A DNA stretch of 64,000 bases, taken from NCBI GenBank assembly GCA_041741095.1, contig JBGSKQ010000018.1, positions 60,726-124,725 of the forward strand, written 5' to 3'. Position numbers and translations under genes: made by a program. Source of the stretch: UBA6168 sp041741095. Its GTDB lineage: Bacteria > Bacteroidota > Bacteroidia > Chitinophagales > Saprospiraceae. Below, one piece after another: positions 52,124 to 61,159 of this stretch (its first letter is position 1; every line of letters begins with the position of its first letter). A model generated the notes under the pieces. That model made no database searches. It saw only the letters and a list, made by a program, of their open reading frames with translations, and was not told the origin of the DNA.

Positions 52124-55100
52124 TTATTGTTGAATCAAAAACTTTTTGGCAATAACGCCTTCGGGCGATTTGACCGTCAGGAAGTAAATGCCGCTGGCAT
52201 AATCGTTAGTATTCAATTGCAGCAACTGTTCGCCTGCACCGATTTGTTGTGAATAAAGCATCCGGCCCTGCACATCGCTGACAAAAAGCATGGAGCCAGC
52301 CGAAAGGGGTTGTTGGAAGGCAACATTCAGCACCTGGCTGGCAGGGTTTGGGTACAATTGTATGCTGTTGGCGAAATCTTGTTCGTCCACGTCGGTAGTG
52401 GCGTTTTCGTCTATCACGATATTGAACCTGGGCGTACCAAGCCAACCACCCGTTCCGTCTTCAACGATGAATGTGAAATAGTCGTAGGTAGCATCAGGAT
52501 TGGTGTTGACGTATGCCACTTTTTGCGAATGCACGTCGCTCATGGTGAAAGTGCTACCAATGCCCAAGGGGACTCCAGATTTAATCATCTGGCCATGTTG
52601 GGTATTATTGACGATCCGGAAGGTGAGGTTCTCGTCCGGCGTGTTGGCGTCTTCCACTTTCAACTCGAAATTGTAGATATGCCGGGTTGCAAGCGGTTTT
52701 ACATAAATAGTATCATTTTTAATCAAAAGTGGCCCAATGGGTGAGATGCTGCCGCAAAATTCAACGGCCCAACTGTTGAGCACCCCACCTTGCCCGATGG
52801 AGTTGATGACCTGTACGGTCAGCTTCCAAGTGCCCAAGGTATTTTCACCAATAAAAGCCGACAAAGGGTTTTGGGGCTTAAAATTTTGGCCGTTTATGGG
52901 TGGGCATGCGATGTTGAAAGGGGCCTCGTCGTTCAGGTTCATGTTAAATTGCGAAACGTTGCCGCAAATCTGTTTGAACAAAGTGACGTTGGTACCGGCA
53001 GGGCTTGTTAAAGTCACTTCGAGGTCGGCCAGTGCATCGTGTGTGCCCTTGAGGTTTTTCACATTTAAGTCTGTGATAGTCCCACTTTGGATGATTGGCA
53101 ATTCGGAAACCACGGTAGGCAGGCCAACATCCGAAATATTTTTCGGCACATCTGCACTGGGGAAGCCAGCACAGCTTACAGTATAGGTCTGGAAGGCGCT
53201 GGTCGGGGCATATTCGGAAGCACCGCATTCATTGAAAGCCCGTACCCTCCAGTAATAAATTTTGCTTTCCAGCAAACTTACATCAGTAGGCGTGTAGCTG
53301 GCATTGGTGCCAGTGTATTCATCGAGAATGGTAGAATCGGCAAAGGACGGTTGGCTGGCCAATTGGAATTCGTACAGGTCGGCATGTGGCAAATCCGTCC
53401 AGGTAAACGATGGCAACAGTCCCAAACCAGATTGGCCGTCCACGGGGCCAGTGCCAGATAAGGTTGAAAAATCGCTGTAAACAATATTAAAAAACAATTT
53501 GCGCAAAATAGTATCCTCGCCGGCAATCGCCCTGACATCCACTACGTAATTGCCATCGGCAGTCACTGAAGACATGTCAAAAGTCGCAATGGCATTTTCC
53601 CCTGGCATGACTGGATTTTGGTTGAAATCAACCGTCACGCCTGTGGGCAAGCCGCTCAAAACCTCAAAAGTCACCGGCTCATCGAAGCCGAAAACTGCGC
53701 CTGTTTGGAACTCTACCACGGCATCGTCAGGAACGCAAATTTGCTGGATTTGTGAGCAAAGCGAAAAGGAAAAACTTGGCTCGTCCGAGCCTTCAATCAC
53801 AAAATTTTGGTTGGAAATATCGAAGAAAATATTGTCGGCTGCTTCTACCCGAATCCTAGTAGTGTTTGAGGTGACATCCGGCAGGAAAACCGTTTCTATG
53901 CCATCATTGGGGGTCGTGCAGGCCAGGGTGTATGGATAAGTGTTGCCACCGTCCAATGACAATTTGATGTTGACTGCACGGCAATTGACAAGGTTGTTGT
54001 CGGTGTTGGCCACGTTCCAAGTTATTTCTACCGCTTGCCCAGCTTTCATTGCGGTAGTGTTGACGTCTGGGAAGGTTACCCGGAATGGCCCAGCGGTTTC
54101 GGTGGCTTCAAAAGACACATCGGCCCAGGTTAGCCCGCCCGCCTGTTCCACGATGTTGTTATCTTTCGCCAAACAGCGGAATTTAAGGTTGCGGGTATAA
54201 GTTGGCAAAAGTTCGTGCGGGTTGGTTCCGTTGCTGATGATGGTTTGAAGGCGAGGAAAAACACGTGTCGGGTTGGTGCTGGGATCATATACCCTAAAAC
54301 TGGGAGAAGTGCTGACCTGCTGGCCCAGCGCAATCGCAGGCCCAAGGTTATATTGCTGCCAAGTATAAAGTATTTCATCTCCGTCTTCATCAGTTGCAGA
54401 AGCGGTCAGTTCAAATGGCGTGGCGATGGGAATGTAAAAACCATCATTGTAAGGAAGGGTAATTACCGGGGAGTGGTTGGAGGTAGTAACTGTTTGGCCA
54501 CAAAACGTTCCATTACCCGTATGGATGAAAGACCAAATTTCACCCGTAGTGCCAGAATGATAGGCTACGTTGTCCGATCCCGATATATTGCTGATGCCAC
54601 AGGCGCCCTGGTACGACAGGATGGTGGATCCGCTGCCTGGTTCCCATGCAGAGTCAGAACTCCGTTGCCCTTCATTGCCAGGACAATGGTTCCAGGTATG
54701 GCCTGCCCCAAGCTGGTGGCCAAACTCATGGGCGCCCGTGCCGAGCATGGTGGCCACTACGTTGCTGCCAAAATGGCAAGTTGTGCCTGCCCCTTTGCTT
54801 TGAGAGCAAGTGTTGGCACCTGAAACCACCCCTCCAACATCGGTGCAAGACCCGGTCATTACTTGGCCGACATCGTAGGCACCGATGCCGATAATGCCAT
54901 TTACAATATCCGTGTTAATTTGGATCAATTCCCCTCCAACATTGCCAACCGGGTAAGGGTCTGATTGGGCATTTAGGAAAATCAAGTTTTCAGAGGCAGC
55001 TACGAGGAACATGTGTACATCGGCGTCCCGTTCGGTTATTGTGTTTAAGGTATTGATGGCCGTAACAAAGGATGACATGACTGATTGAACAGTGCCGCCG

Positions 55101-55798
55101 TGCGAGACGGCATATTCGCCCGTACACGAAAGGGCCACCCTGTAATCAAATCGGGTCACCAAGTTTCCTTCTCCTCCACCCCTGAAGCCAATGGGTGTTT
55201 CAGCAGGCATAGTGCCGTGATCTATCAAGCCAAGGTTTTCATCGCTTGTCCCGCAGTAGTGGGTAGGAGAGAAAGCATCGGAAATAAGTTCAAAATCGGA
55301 TGGAGCAAAGCATACATAATACTGGTATTGGTCAGTGGCGTACCAGGTAATGGCAGAGGATTCATTGTTGCCCAAAATAACTGCATGGAACCCATCATAG
55401 CCATGTCCAAGCCGTATGTATTTTGAAGGATCGGTGATCCCGATCCCAGCATAAGTCTTGATGGAAGGGTATTTTTCTGCCAGTGCCGGTTCAACCACCG
55501 GCGATTCCCACACGCTGAAAATTTCAAAACTTCCGTCATGGAGGGGCAATTGTACCAACTGGCCTTCTTTTGGAGCGGCGATTTCACTTGCCAAAGGTGC
55601 CCGCTGAAGGTAATTCAACATTGAATTGTAGTCCAATGAAAACAAAAGGTGTTCTCCTGGAGGTGCCGTAGTCTCGGCATTTTCCGGCAGTTGTACCTGG
55701 TTGTAATCAACAGCTTGCCAGAAATTGGGTGCCGTGCTTTGGCTGTAAAGATTAGCAGAAATAAGCGTTACTAATAAACCAAATAGAAATGTCCTCAT
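52124..55798 (-). CDS. T9SS-secreted reprolysin-like zinc metalloprotease (tandem copy 2)
   Basis: 1224 residues from 'MRTFLFGLLVTLISANLYSQ' (signal peptide); 32 further upstream codons are open but not signal-like. Same domain order as the adjacent paralog: propeptide, metzincin domain with HEFGHQLGAGH at 357-367, PKD-like, FnIII-like ('PSFTWTDLPHADLYEFQLAS'), P-type domain ('LTSPAGTNVTLFKQICG'), cadherin-like, T9SS domain ('IQLYPNPASQVLNVAF'). Where the paralog has the Met-turn 'STIMCYAG', this copy has 'STILSYQGACG', with Leu in place of the conserved Met. It may still be active, since Met-turn substitutions are tolerated in some metzincins. Confidence 0.93.
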   Translation of the reverse strand: MRTFLFGLLVTLISANLYSQSTAPNFWQAVDYNQVQLPENAETTAPPGEHLLFSLDYNSMLNYLQRAPLASEIAAPKEGQLVQLPLHDGSFEIFSVWESPVVEPALAEKYPSIKTYAGIGITDPSKYIRLGHGYDGFHAVILGNNESSAITWYATDQYQYYVCFAPSDFELISDAFSPTHYCGTSDENLGLIDHGTMPAETPIGFRGGGEGNLVTRFDYRVALSCTGEYAVSHGGTVQSVMSSFVTAINTLNTITERDADVHMFLVAASENLIFLNAQSDPYPVGNVGGELIQINTDIVNGIIGIGAYDVGQVMTGSCTDVGGVVSGANTCSQSKGAGTTCHFGSNVVATMLGTGAHEFGHQLGAGHTWNHCPGNEGQRSSDSAWEPGSGSTILSYQGACGISNISGSDNVAYHSGTTGEIWSFIHTGNGTFCGQTVTTSNHSPVITLPYNDGFYIPIATPFELTASATDEDGDEILYTWQQYNLGPAIALGQQVSTSPSFRVYDPSTNPTRVFPRLQTIISNGTNPHELLPTYTRNLKFRCLAKDNNIVEQAGGLTWADVSFEATETAGPFRVTFPDVNTTAMKAGQAVEITWNVANTDNNLVNCRAVNIKLSLDGGNTYPYTLACTTPNDGIETVFLPDVTSNTTRIRVEAADNIFFDISNQNFVIEGSDEPSFSFSLCSQIQQICVPDDAVVEFQTGAVFGFDEPVTFEVLSGLPTGVTVDFNQNPVMPGENAIATFDMSSVTADGNYVVDVRAIAGEDTILRKLFFNIVYSDFSTLSGTGPVDGQSGLGLLPSFTWTDLPHADLYEFQLASQPSFADSTILDEYTGTNASYTPTDVSLLESKIYYWRVRAFNECGASEYAPTSAFQTYTVSCAGFPSADVPKNISDVGLPTVVSELPIIQSGTITDLNVKNLKGTHDALADLEVTLTSPAGTNVTLFKQICGNVSQFNMNLNDEAPFNIACPPINGQNFKPQNPLSAFIGENTLGTWKLTVQVINSIGQGGVLNSWAVEFCGSISPIGPLLIKNDTIYVKPLATRHIYNFELKVEDANTPDENLTFRIVNNTQHGQMIKSGVPLGIGSTFTMSDVHSQKVAYVNTNPDATYDYFTFIVEDGTGGWLGTPRFNIVIDENATTDVDEQDFANSIQLYPNPASQVLNVAFQQPLSAGSMLFVSDVQGRMLYSQQIGAGEQLLQLNTNDYASGIYFLTVKSPEGVIAKKFLIQQ

Positions 55799-56143
55799 TG
55801 CTGATTTAAATTTTGGTGGGAATAGAATGATGGTGTCAAACAATTTCATGCTGAAAAAGATAATGATTTTAATGCTTTTTTGCCAAAAAGTCACGATTCA
55901 AAAAAGCCTGACAAAGTTAGTGCAATGCTTGGCTTTAGAAAAAGCAAGTGCTATAATGTTTGGTTGGTTTACAGACAAATGATGGTAGCTTGCATTTGCG
56001 CTGGCAGGAATGACTGTTGGAGAGGGACATAAAAGCAAAAGCCCCGGTCATTTTGACCAGGGCTGCTGTTCGTTATTTTACCAAAAAAGATTTCGAGTTG
56101 AGGATCTAAGATGCTGAAGAACTTAGGCACCTCAAAACCTGCC
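55799..56143. other. Intergenic region between ugd and the proteases
   Basis: Mostly AT-rich spacer containing the ugd terminator and the upstream region of protease copy 2. No gene is supported and no TAnnTTTG motif is convincing. Confidence 0.55.
56041..56063 (-). terminator. Terminator of ugd
   Basis: GCCCCGGTCA-TTT-TGACCAGGGC (one mismatch). On the minus strand it is followed by TTTTGCTTTT, about 80 nt beyond the ugd stop. Confidence 0.75.
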
Positions 56144-57463
56144 TCAATTTGTTTGTACCGTATTCCTGCCGATGCTTTCGTAGTAAAAACCCTTGTCGGC
56201 CATGGAATCCACGTCGTAGAGGTTGCGGCCGTCGAAGATGACCGGGTTTTTCAACAAAGATTTCATCACCTCAAAGCTGGGCGTGCGGAACACGCTCCAT
56301 TCTGTCAGGATGGCCAGTGCATCGGCACCGATCAGGGCTTCGTACTGGTCTTGTGCCATGTTGAGTTGGCCGTTGTAAATGGCCTGCACGTTTTTCATGG
56401 CTTCCGGATCGAAGGCTTTCACTTTTGCCCCGGCTTTCAGCAGGTCATCTATCAGGTAAAGGGCTGGCGCCTCCCTGATGTCGTCCGTATTGGGCTTGAA
56501 GGCAAGGCCCCAAATGGCAATGGTCTTGCCGCTGAGGTTTTCACCAAAGTGGGCTTTTATCTTGGCGGTCAGGCGGTGCTTTTGCAGCCCGTTTACGTTC
56601 ATGACCGATTTCAGGATTTTAAAATCATAGCCAAATTCCTCGGCGGTTTTGGCCAGCGCCTGCACGTCTTTTGGGAAACAGGAACCACCGTAGCCTACAC
56701 CTGGGAAGAGGAAGCGCTTGCCGATACGGCTGTCGCTGCCCATGCCCACCCGCACGGCGTCCACATTGGCGCCCACAAGTTCGCAGAGGTTGGCGATTTC
56801 GTTCATAAAGGAAATACGGGCGGCCAGGTAAGAGTTGGCGGCATATTTTGTCATTTCGGCAGAGCGCTCGTCCATGAAATAGATGGGGTTGCCCTGGCGC
56901 ACGAAAGGTTCGTAGAGTTGCTTCATTTGTTTCCTGGCCCTTTCGGAGCTGGTGCCAATCACCACACGGTCGGGCTTAAGGAAGTCGTCAACGGCCACCC
57001 CCTCCCGCAAAAATTCGGGGTTGGATACCACGTCGAACAAGTCTTCGCTGAGGTTTTTGGCCAGCACGGCGTGTACTTTTTCGGAGGTCCCGACAGGTAC
57101 GGTGCTTTTGTCAACGATGACTTTGTAGTCTTTGATGATTTTTGACAGGTCGTCGGCCACGCCCATGATGTACTTCAGGTCGGCGGAGCCGTCTTCGCCC
57201 GGCGGGGTTGGCAGGGCGAGGAAGATGATTTGGGCAGGCCCGATTGCCTCGGCCAGGTTAGTGGTGAAGGTAAGGCGGCCCTGGCGTTTGTTGCGCTCAA
57301 AAAGCACATCGAGGCCAGGCTCGTAAATGGGGATTTCCCCTTCCTGCATCTTGCGGACCTTGTTCTCGTCAATGTCCACACATATTACGGTATTGCCTGT
57401 TTCGGCAAAACAAGTACCAGTGACCAAACCAACGTAACCAGTACCAACTACTGCGATGTTCAT
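56144..57463 (-). CDS. ugd: UDP-glucose 6-dehydrogenase
   Basis: 439 residues, normal length. Oxidises UDP-glucose to UDP-glucuronate with two NAD+, supplying capsule, EPS or LPS sugar. NAD-binding 'MNIAVVGTGYVGLVTGTCFA', 'DIDENKV', 'PIYEPGLD', 'FLALPTPPGEDGSADL', 'KSTVPVGTSEKV', 'SNPEFLREGVAV', 'KYAANSYLAARISFMNEIAN', catalytic Cys262 in 'GVGYGGSCFPKD', 'WGLAFKPNTDDIREAP'. All catalytic residues are present. Not in a polysaccharide cluster here; single gene with its own terminator. Confidence 0.97.
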   Translation of the reverse strand: MNIAVVGTGYVGLVTGTCFAETGNTVICVDIDENKVRKMQEGEIPIYEPGLDVLFERNKRQGRLTFTTNLAEAIGPAQIIFLALPTPPGEDGSADLKYIMGVADDLSKIIKDYKVIVDKSTVPVGTSEKVHAVLAKNLSEDLFDVVSNPEFLREGVAVDDFLKPDRVVIGTSSERARKQMKQLYEPFVRQGNPIYFMDERSAEMTKYAANSYLAARISFMNEIANLCELVGANVDAVRVGMGSDSRIGKRFLFPGVGYGGSCFPKDVQALAKTAEEFGYDFKILKSVMNVNGLQKHRLTAKIKAHFGENLSGKTIAIWGLAFKPNTDDIREAPALYLIDDLLKAGAKVKAFDPEAMKNVQAIYNGQLNMAQDQYEALIGADALAILTEWSVFRTPSFEVMKSLLKNPVIFDGRNLYDVDSMADKGFYYESIGRNTVQTN

Positions 57464-57861
57464 GCTATTTTGGTTATTTGAATGATGAATGAATTTTATG
57501 ATCAGACTTGAAAATCGAAAGGCAAAAATTGACCCTAACTCATTGTTTTAAAATGATTTTTGTCAATTTATTTTCCATATTCAAGTTTATCAAAATGTCT
57601 TTTTTTTAAAAATGCGCCGCAAAAGTAGTCTTAGTGCCACACACTTTTGAGTTTTCCAAAATTAAATAACAATGAAATTTACAATGCTTTGGATATTGCC
57701 AATTTCCTTGTGGCTGTGCTAAATAGTTTTTGCCAACTGAAAGGGATCATCGTGGCACAAACAAGCTCTTAAGAGCCTGTTTTTAAAAACTAAACTTGCA
57801 TTGAACGTGGAAGGATAGGTTTGTTTGTTTAATTCCTACTTTTGGAAAAAACATCTAACCT
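57464..57861. other. Divergent intergenic region
   Basis: AT-rich spacer between ugd and the DUF3089 lipoprotein gene. A TACTTTTG motif lies 17 bp before the lipoprotein ATG. No repeats of the families described here were found in it. Confidence 0.55.
57837..57844 (+). promoter_or_regulatory. Candidate -7 promoter element TACTTTTG
   Basis: Matches TAnnTTTG, 17 bp before the ATG, implying a very short leader. TTTG copies lie upstream, but only 9-13 nt away instead of ~19. Confidence 0.45.
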
Positions 57862-58866
57862 ATGTGCATTCGATTGGTATTGGCCCTTGCTTGCGCCGCT
57901 TTTTGCGCATGTTCTGTTAAGCCGGGTTCCTATTCTTCAACTTCCGTGCCGCTGCCGCCAGATTATTCAAAATCTGACAACTGGGCCGCCCTGCCCGACA
58001 AAAAAGATCCAGCCGATTTGGTGCCCAACCCTTCTTTTAAAGATGAGCAGCCAGATGCCAAAGTGGACATCTTTTTTTTGCACCCAACCACTTACTATGG
58101 CAAAAAAACAAACTGGAATGCCTCCATTGGGGGTGCAAAATTAAACCAAAAAACGGACGGCACAACCATCCTTCACCAGGCAAGTATTTTTAATGCGTCT
58201 GGCAAAATCTATGCGCCCCGCTACCGCCAAGCCAACCTGGAAAGTTTCTACAGCACCGACAAAAGCTCTGCCGAAGCGGCCTGGGAACTGGCCTACAATG
58301 ATGTAAAATCAGCTTTTGCCTACTATCTCGAACACTACAACCAAGGCCGCCCCATCATCATCGCAGCACACAGCCAGGGCACCCTGCATGCCATGCGTTT
58401 GCTCAAGGATTTTTTTGATGAAAAGCCGCTGCAAAAGCAATTGGTGGCGGCCTATTTGGTGGGCTGGGCGGTCAAAAAGGACGAGTTTCAGGCCATCAAG
58501 CCGTGCGAAACCCCAGATGAAACGGGTTGTTTTTGCTCGTGGCGCAGCTACCGCTATGGCCATCAGCCCGAAGGCATTCCCCTTGGGGATGAAATCGCCG
58601 TTATCAACCCTTTGACCTGGAACAGCAGCGAGGAAACTGCTGGGAAGTCAATCAACAAAGGGACAGTTTTAAGGGATTATTACAAAATTTTCCCCGGCAT
58701 CGCCGACGCCACCGTCCACGATGGCCTGGTTTGGGTACACAAGCCAAAATTCCCCGGCAGTATTTTTTTCAACCGCACAAATTACCACATAGCCGACTAC
58801 AACCTTTTTTGGGTGAGCATCCGGGAAAATGCGCTGTTGAGAACAACGGCTTTTTTTGGTCAATAA
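57862..58866 (+). CDS. DUF3089 alpha/beta-hydrolase lipoprotein
   Basis: 334 residues. Lipoprotein-type signal ('LVLALACAAFCACSVKPGS'). Matches the DUF3089 family: 'KVDIFFLHPTTYYGKKTNWN', 'LHQASIFNASGKIYAPRYRQ', nucleophile elbow 'IIAAHSQGTLHAMRLL', a likely Asp in a later strand, and 'ATVHDGLVWVHKPKFPGS' near the end with candidate catalytic His residues. The fold and Ser motif suggest a lipase or esterase facing the periplasm; the substrate is unknown. Start chosen because it gives the lipoprotein signal directly. Confidence 0.88.
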   Translation: MCIRLVLALACAAFCACSVKPGSYSSTSVPLPPDYSKSDNWAALPDKKDPADLVPNPSFKDEQPDAKVDIFFLHPTTYYGKKTNWNASIGGAKLNQKTDGTTILHQASIFNASGKIYAPRYRQANLESFYSTDKSSAEAAWELAYNDVKSAFAYYLEHYNQGRPIIIAAHSQGTLHAMRLLKDFFDEKPLQKQLVAAYLVGWAVKKDEFQAIKPCETPDETGCFCSWRSYRYGHQPEGIPLGDEIAVINPLTWNSSEETAGKSINKGTVLRDYYKIFPGIADATVHDGLVWVHKPKFPGSIFFNRTNYHIADYNLFWVSIRENALLRTTAFFGQ

Positions 58867-59178
58867 TGGCAAATCCAAAGCTTACAAGTGATTACGCTCA
58901 TACATCCTTGTTGATTTTCCTCATTCCACATCGGTGTTGGCAGGACTTATATTGCCCAAAGAATTTTATTGGGACCGCATGGATTTTAAGGTAAAAGCCA
59001 CGCAAGGTGTTGTGGCTATTTACTTTATCCTTTAGGTGCTTTGACATAATTTCTGTAGAAAGGTGTTTGCGTGTTTACGAAATACCAAAAACACATAAAC
59101 ACACAAACACACAAACACACAAACACCCTCCTTCACCGGATTAGTCAAACAACCCACCTTTTTTTAAAACACCTCACC
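58867..59178. other. Intergenic gap with ACAAACAC microsatellite
   Basis: After the lipoprotein gene. A weak AGCCAC/GTGGCT hairpin lies at 58996-59017. GGTGTTTGCGTGTTTACG (59062-59079) faces a run of CACAAACA units (59088-59126), another self-inverted short-period repeat. No gene is supported. Confidence 0.65.
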
Positions 59179-59559
59179 ATGCAAATAACGGACAGGAAAA
59201 AACTGAAAGAAGTCCAACAGGAGTTCAGCGGAAAGTTCCCTTACTTGAAACTGGAATTTTATGATGGCAAACACGAAAGCGGCGTCCCGTCGCCAGTTGG
59301 GAAACAATTGGATGCGGAAATGACAATTGGCAAGGTGCGAAAAGTGCACAACGATGGCGAATTGAGCATTGATGGGCACCTTAAAGTTTCAACTTTGGAA
59401 GACCGTTTTTGGGAAATCTACGGCCTGAACGTGCAGGTTTTCCGCCTTTCGGGCAACCTGTGGCTGCAAACTTCCACCACCGACCAATGGACCCTCGCCG
59501 AACAAAACCGCAAAGGCGAGCACTCGGCTGAAGCTTACCGGGAAATGCATGGGGAGTGA
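59179..59559 (+). CDS. Hypothetical protein, small cytoplasmic
   Basis: 126 residues from the ATG giving 'MQITDRKKLKEVQQEFSGKF'. The open frame runs 36 codons upstream through the ACAAACAC repeat, which is unlikely to be translated. No signal peptide or TM segment. The pattern is mixed alpha/beta: 'FPYLKLEFYDGKHE', 'IGKVRKVHNDGELSIDG', 'FWEIYGLNVQVFRLSGNLWL', 'TDQWTLAEQNRKGEHSAEAY'. I do not recognise a named family. It precedes a universal stress protein gene by 75 bp, so the two might be linked in stress physiology (inference only). Confidence 0.8.
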   Translation: MQITDRKKLKEVQQEFSGKFPYLKLEFYDGKHESGVPSPVGKQLDAEMTIGKVRKVHNDGELSIDGHLKVSTLEDRFWEIYGLNVQVFRLSGNLWLQTSTTDQWTLAEQNRKGEHSAEAYREMHGE

Positions 59560-59634
59560 ACAAATTGGGCATTGTTTCATTGCTACATTGTTGCCATTTG
59601 TTAGGCAATCAGTTGAATTCAATCTTCAAAAGCC

Positions 59635-60456
59635 ATGAAAAACATCCTCGTTCCCGTTGATTTTTCGGCTTGTTCCAAACAAGCCGCCAGTGTTGCCTAT
59701 CTCCTCTCAAAAAAATTTGGGGCAACAATGCATCTTATGTCCTGTCTCGACCTTCCCCGGAACTGGAACGACATGGACGAAGCGGAGCGCCTCAAGGATG
59801 ACTGGGCACAGCAAACACTGAAGCAAGGCGAAACCATGTTGTCAGAGTTGGGACGCTGGTTTGCGGATGTGCCGCTTGAAACGGTTTGTGCCGATGCCAA
59901 TTTGTTAAGAAATGTGGACGAATATGTGCAACTGCACAGTATTGACCTCATCGTGATGGGTTCGCACGGGGCCAGCGGCAAAAATGAATTTTTCATTGGC
60001 TCAAATACCCAAAAAGTGGTGCGCACCGTACATTGCCCGATGCTGGTGGTGAAAAACGAATTGGAAAAATTGGATTTCAAAAAGGTGGTCTATGCCTCCA
60101 ATTTCAACAAAGAAGAACTGCCCGCCTTCCATCGCTTTATTCAAATTATCAAACATTTCGTTCCGGAAATCCACTTGGTGGCCATCCACACCTCCATGTT
60201 CGATGCGCCTTTTCCCATTTTAAAAGAAGCCATGAAACCGTTTGAAGAGGCTTGCCAGCCCTTGCTTTGCCATCGCCATGTTTACAAAGATTTGTCTATT
60301 GACGAGGGCGTCCGCTCTTTTTCCAAAGAAATCAAAGCCGATTTGATAGCAATTTCCAACCACGAGCGCCATCCCGTAAAACGGATGCTCATCGGCAGCA
60401 ACGTCGAACTGCTCATCAACCACTCGGAACTTCCCATTCTGACCATTGACTATTAG
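59635..60456 (+). CDS. Universal stress protein, two UspA domains
   Basis: 273 residues, two UspA domains in tandem. The first domain (1-~145) starts 'MKNILVPVDFSACSKQAASV' and has the ATP-binding signature G-x2-G-x9-G-S in 'GSHGASGKNEFFIGSNTQKV'. The second (~150-273) starts 'KKVVYASNFNKEELPAFHRF' and ends 'ISNHERHPVKRMLIGSNVEL', with a weaker nucleotide motif. A cytoplasmic stress-response protein, likely ATP-binding in domain 1. The leader contains CATTGTT-type repeats (59570-59595). Confidence 0.93.
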   Translation: MKNILVPVDFSACSKQAASVAYLLSKKFGATMHLMSCLDLPRNWNDMDEAERLKDDWAQQTLKQGETMLSELGRWFADVPLETVCADANLLRNVDEYVQLHSIDLIVMGSHGASGKNEFFIGSNTQKVVRTVHCPMLVVKNELEKLDFKKVVYASNFNKEELPAFHRFIQIIKHFVPEIHLVAIHTSMFDAPFPILKEAMKPFEEACQPLLCHRHVYKDLSIDEGVRSFSKEIKADLIAISNHERHPVKRMLIGSNVELLINHSELPILTIDY

Positions 60457-60482
60457 GCCTTGTTTTTCCTAAAACTATTGTC

Positions 60483-61004
60483 ATGGAAAAAATGCCCGAA
60501 AGCTTCATTTGGGTTGCATTGGTCATATCCAACGTAGTTGCCCTTCTCACCTTGTTGGCAGCTTGGAAAAAGGCGAACATCGCAAGGTTGTTGTATTTTA
60601 TGCTGTTCGCCTGGGCGGCTGGGGCCAATGCCCGGATAGCTACCATCAGCCCTCAATCTTATCTGGAATACGCCGACTTCGCCGTTTTCCCTTTTTATAA
60701 AAATATCATTCTCGGCTGGTTCAGCGCACACATCCAAGCAGTGGTATATTGCATCGCCACCTGCCAGGCTATCGTCGCATTGGGCATGTTGACCAAGGGG
60801 CCATTTTTCAAAATCGGATGCCTGGGTGGCATCATTTTCTTGATCGGGATAACGCCATTGGGCATTGGGTCAGGTTTTCCTTCTCCGCTCATTTGGGCAT
60901 TTGGCCTTTATCTTTTGTTAAAACAAGGCGCAGAACAAACGTTTTGGAAGGCAGTTTCAAGCAAAAAAATACGAATGGGACTTCCCAAGGCCCCAAAGGC
61001 GTAA
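60483..61004 (+). CDS. Small integral membrane protein
   Basis: 173 residues, about five hydrophobic segments ('FIWVALVISNVVALLTLLAA', 'LLYFMLFAWAAGANARIA', 'NIILGWFSAHIQAVVYCIA', 'GCLGGIIFLIGITPLGIG', 'LIWAFGLYLLLKQGAEQ'). No signal peptide and no catalytic motif. Function unknown. It starts 26 bp after the stress-protein stop, so it is probably cotranscribed with it. Its TAA stop shares bases with the -7 element of rnpB. Confidence 0.85.
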   Translation: MEKMPESFIWVALVISNVVALLTLLAAWKKANIARLLYFMLFAWAAGANARIATISPQSYLEYADFAVFPFYKNIILGWFSAHIQAVVYCIATCQAIVALGMLTKGPFFKIGCLGGIIFLIGITPLGIGSGFPSPLIWAFGLYLLLKQGAEQTFWKAVSSKKIRMGLPKAPKA

Positions 61005-61009
61005 CTTTG
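61002..61009 (+). promoter_or_regulatory. rnpB promoter -7 element overlapping a stop codon
   Basis: TAACTTTG fits TAnnTTTG. Its first three bases are the TAA stop codon of the upstream membrane protein. The expected start (~61014-61016) falls on the first base pair of RNase P helix P1. No clear -33 TTTG. Confidence 0.6.
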
Positions 61010-61159
61010 CAGCGCACTGCAAGCTACTCCATCGCCTGGCCACTTCCCGTATAGGGAAAGCACCGGGAGGAAAGTCCGGACAACGCAGGGCACCGCACCA
61101 CCTAACGGGTGGGACGCTGGCGAAGGCCAGTGGACAGAAAGTGTCACAGAAAATTACCG

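Noticed and set aside
56111..57145. 344-codon open frame antisense to ugd
   Set aside because: ugd has all family motifs on the other strand. The antisense product is a His/Val/Phe-rich shadow with no recognisable domain.
59088..59126. ACAAACAC tandem run as CRISPR or coding extension
   Set aside because: An 8-nt microsatellite with no spacers. Translation through it would add a low-complexity leader to an otherwise normal protein.
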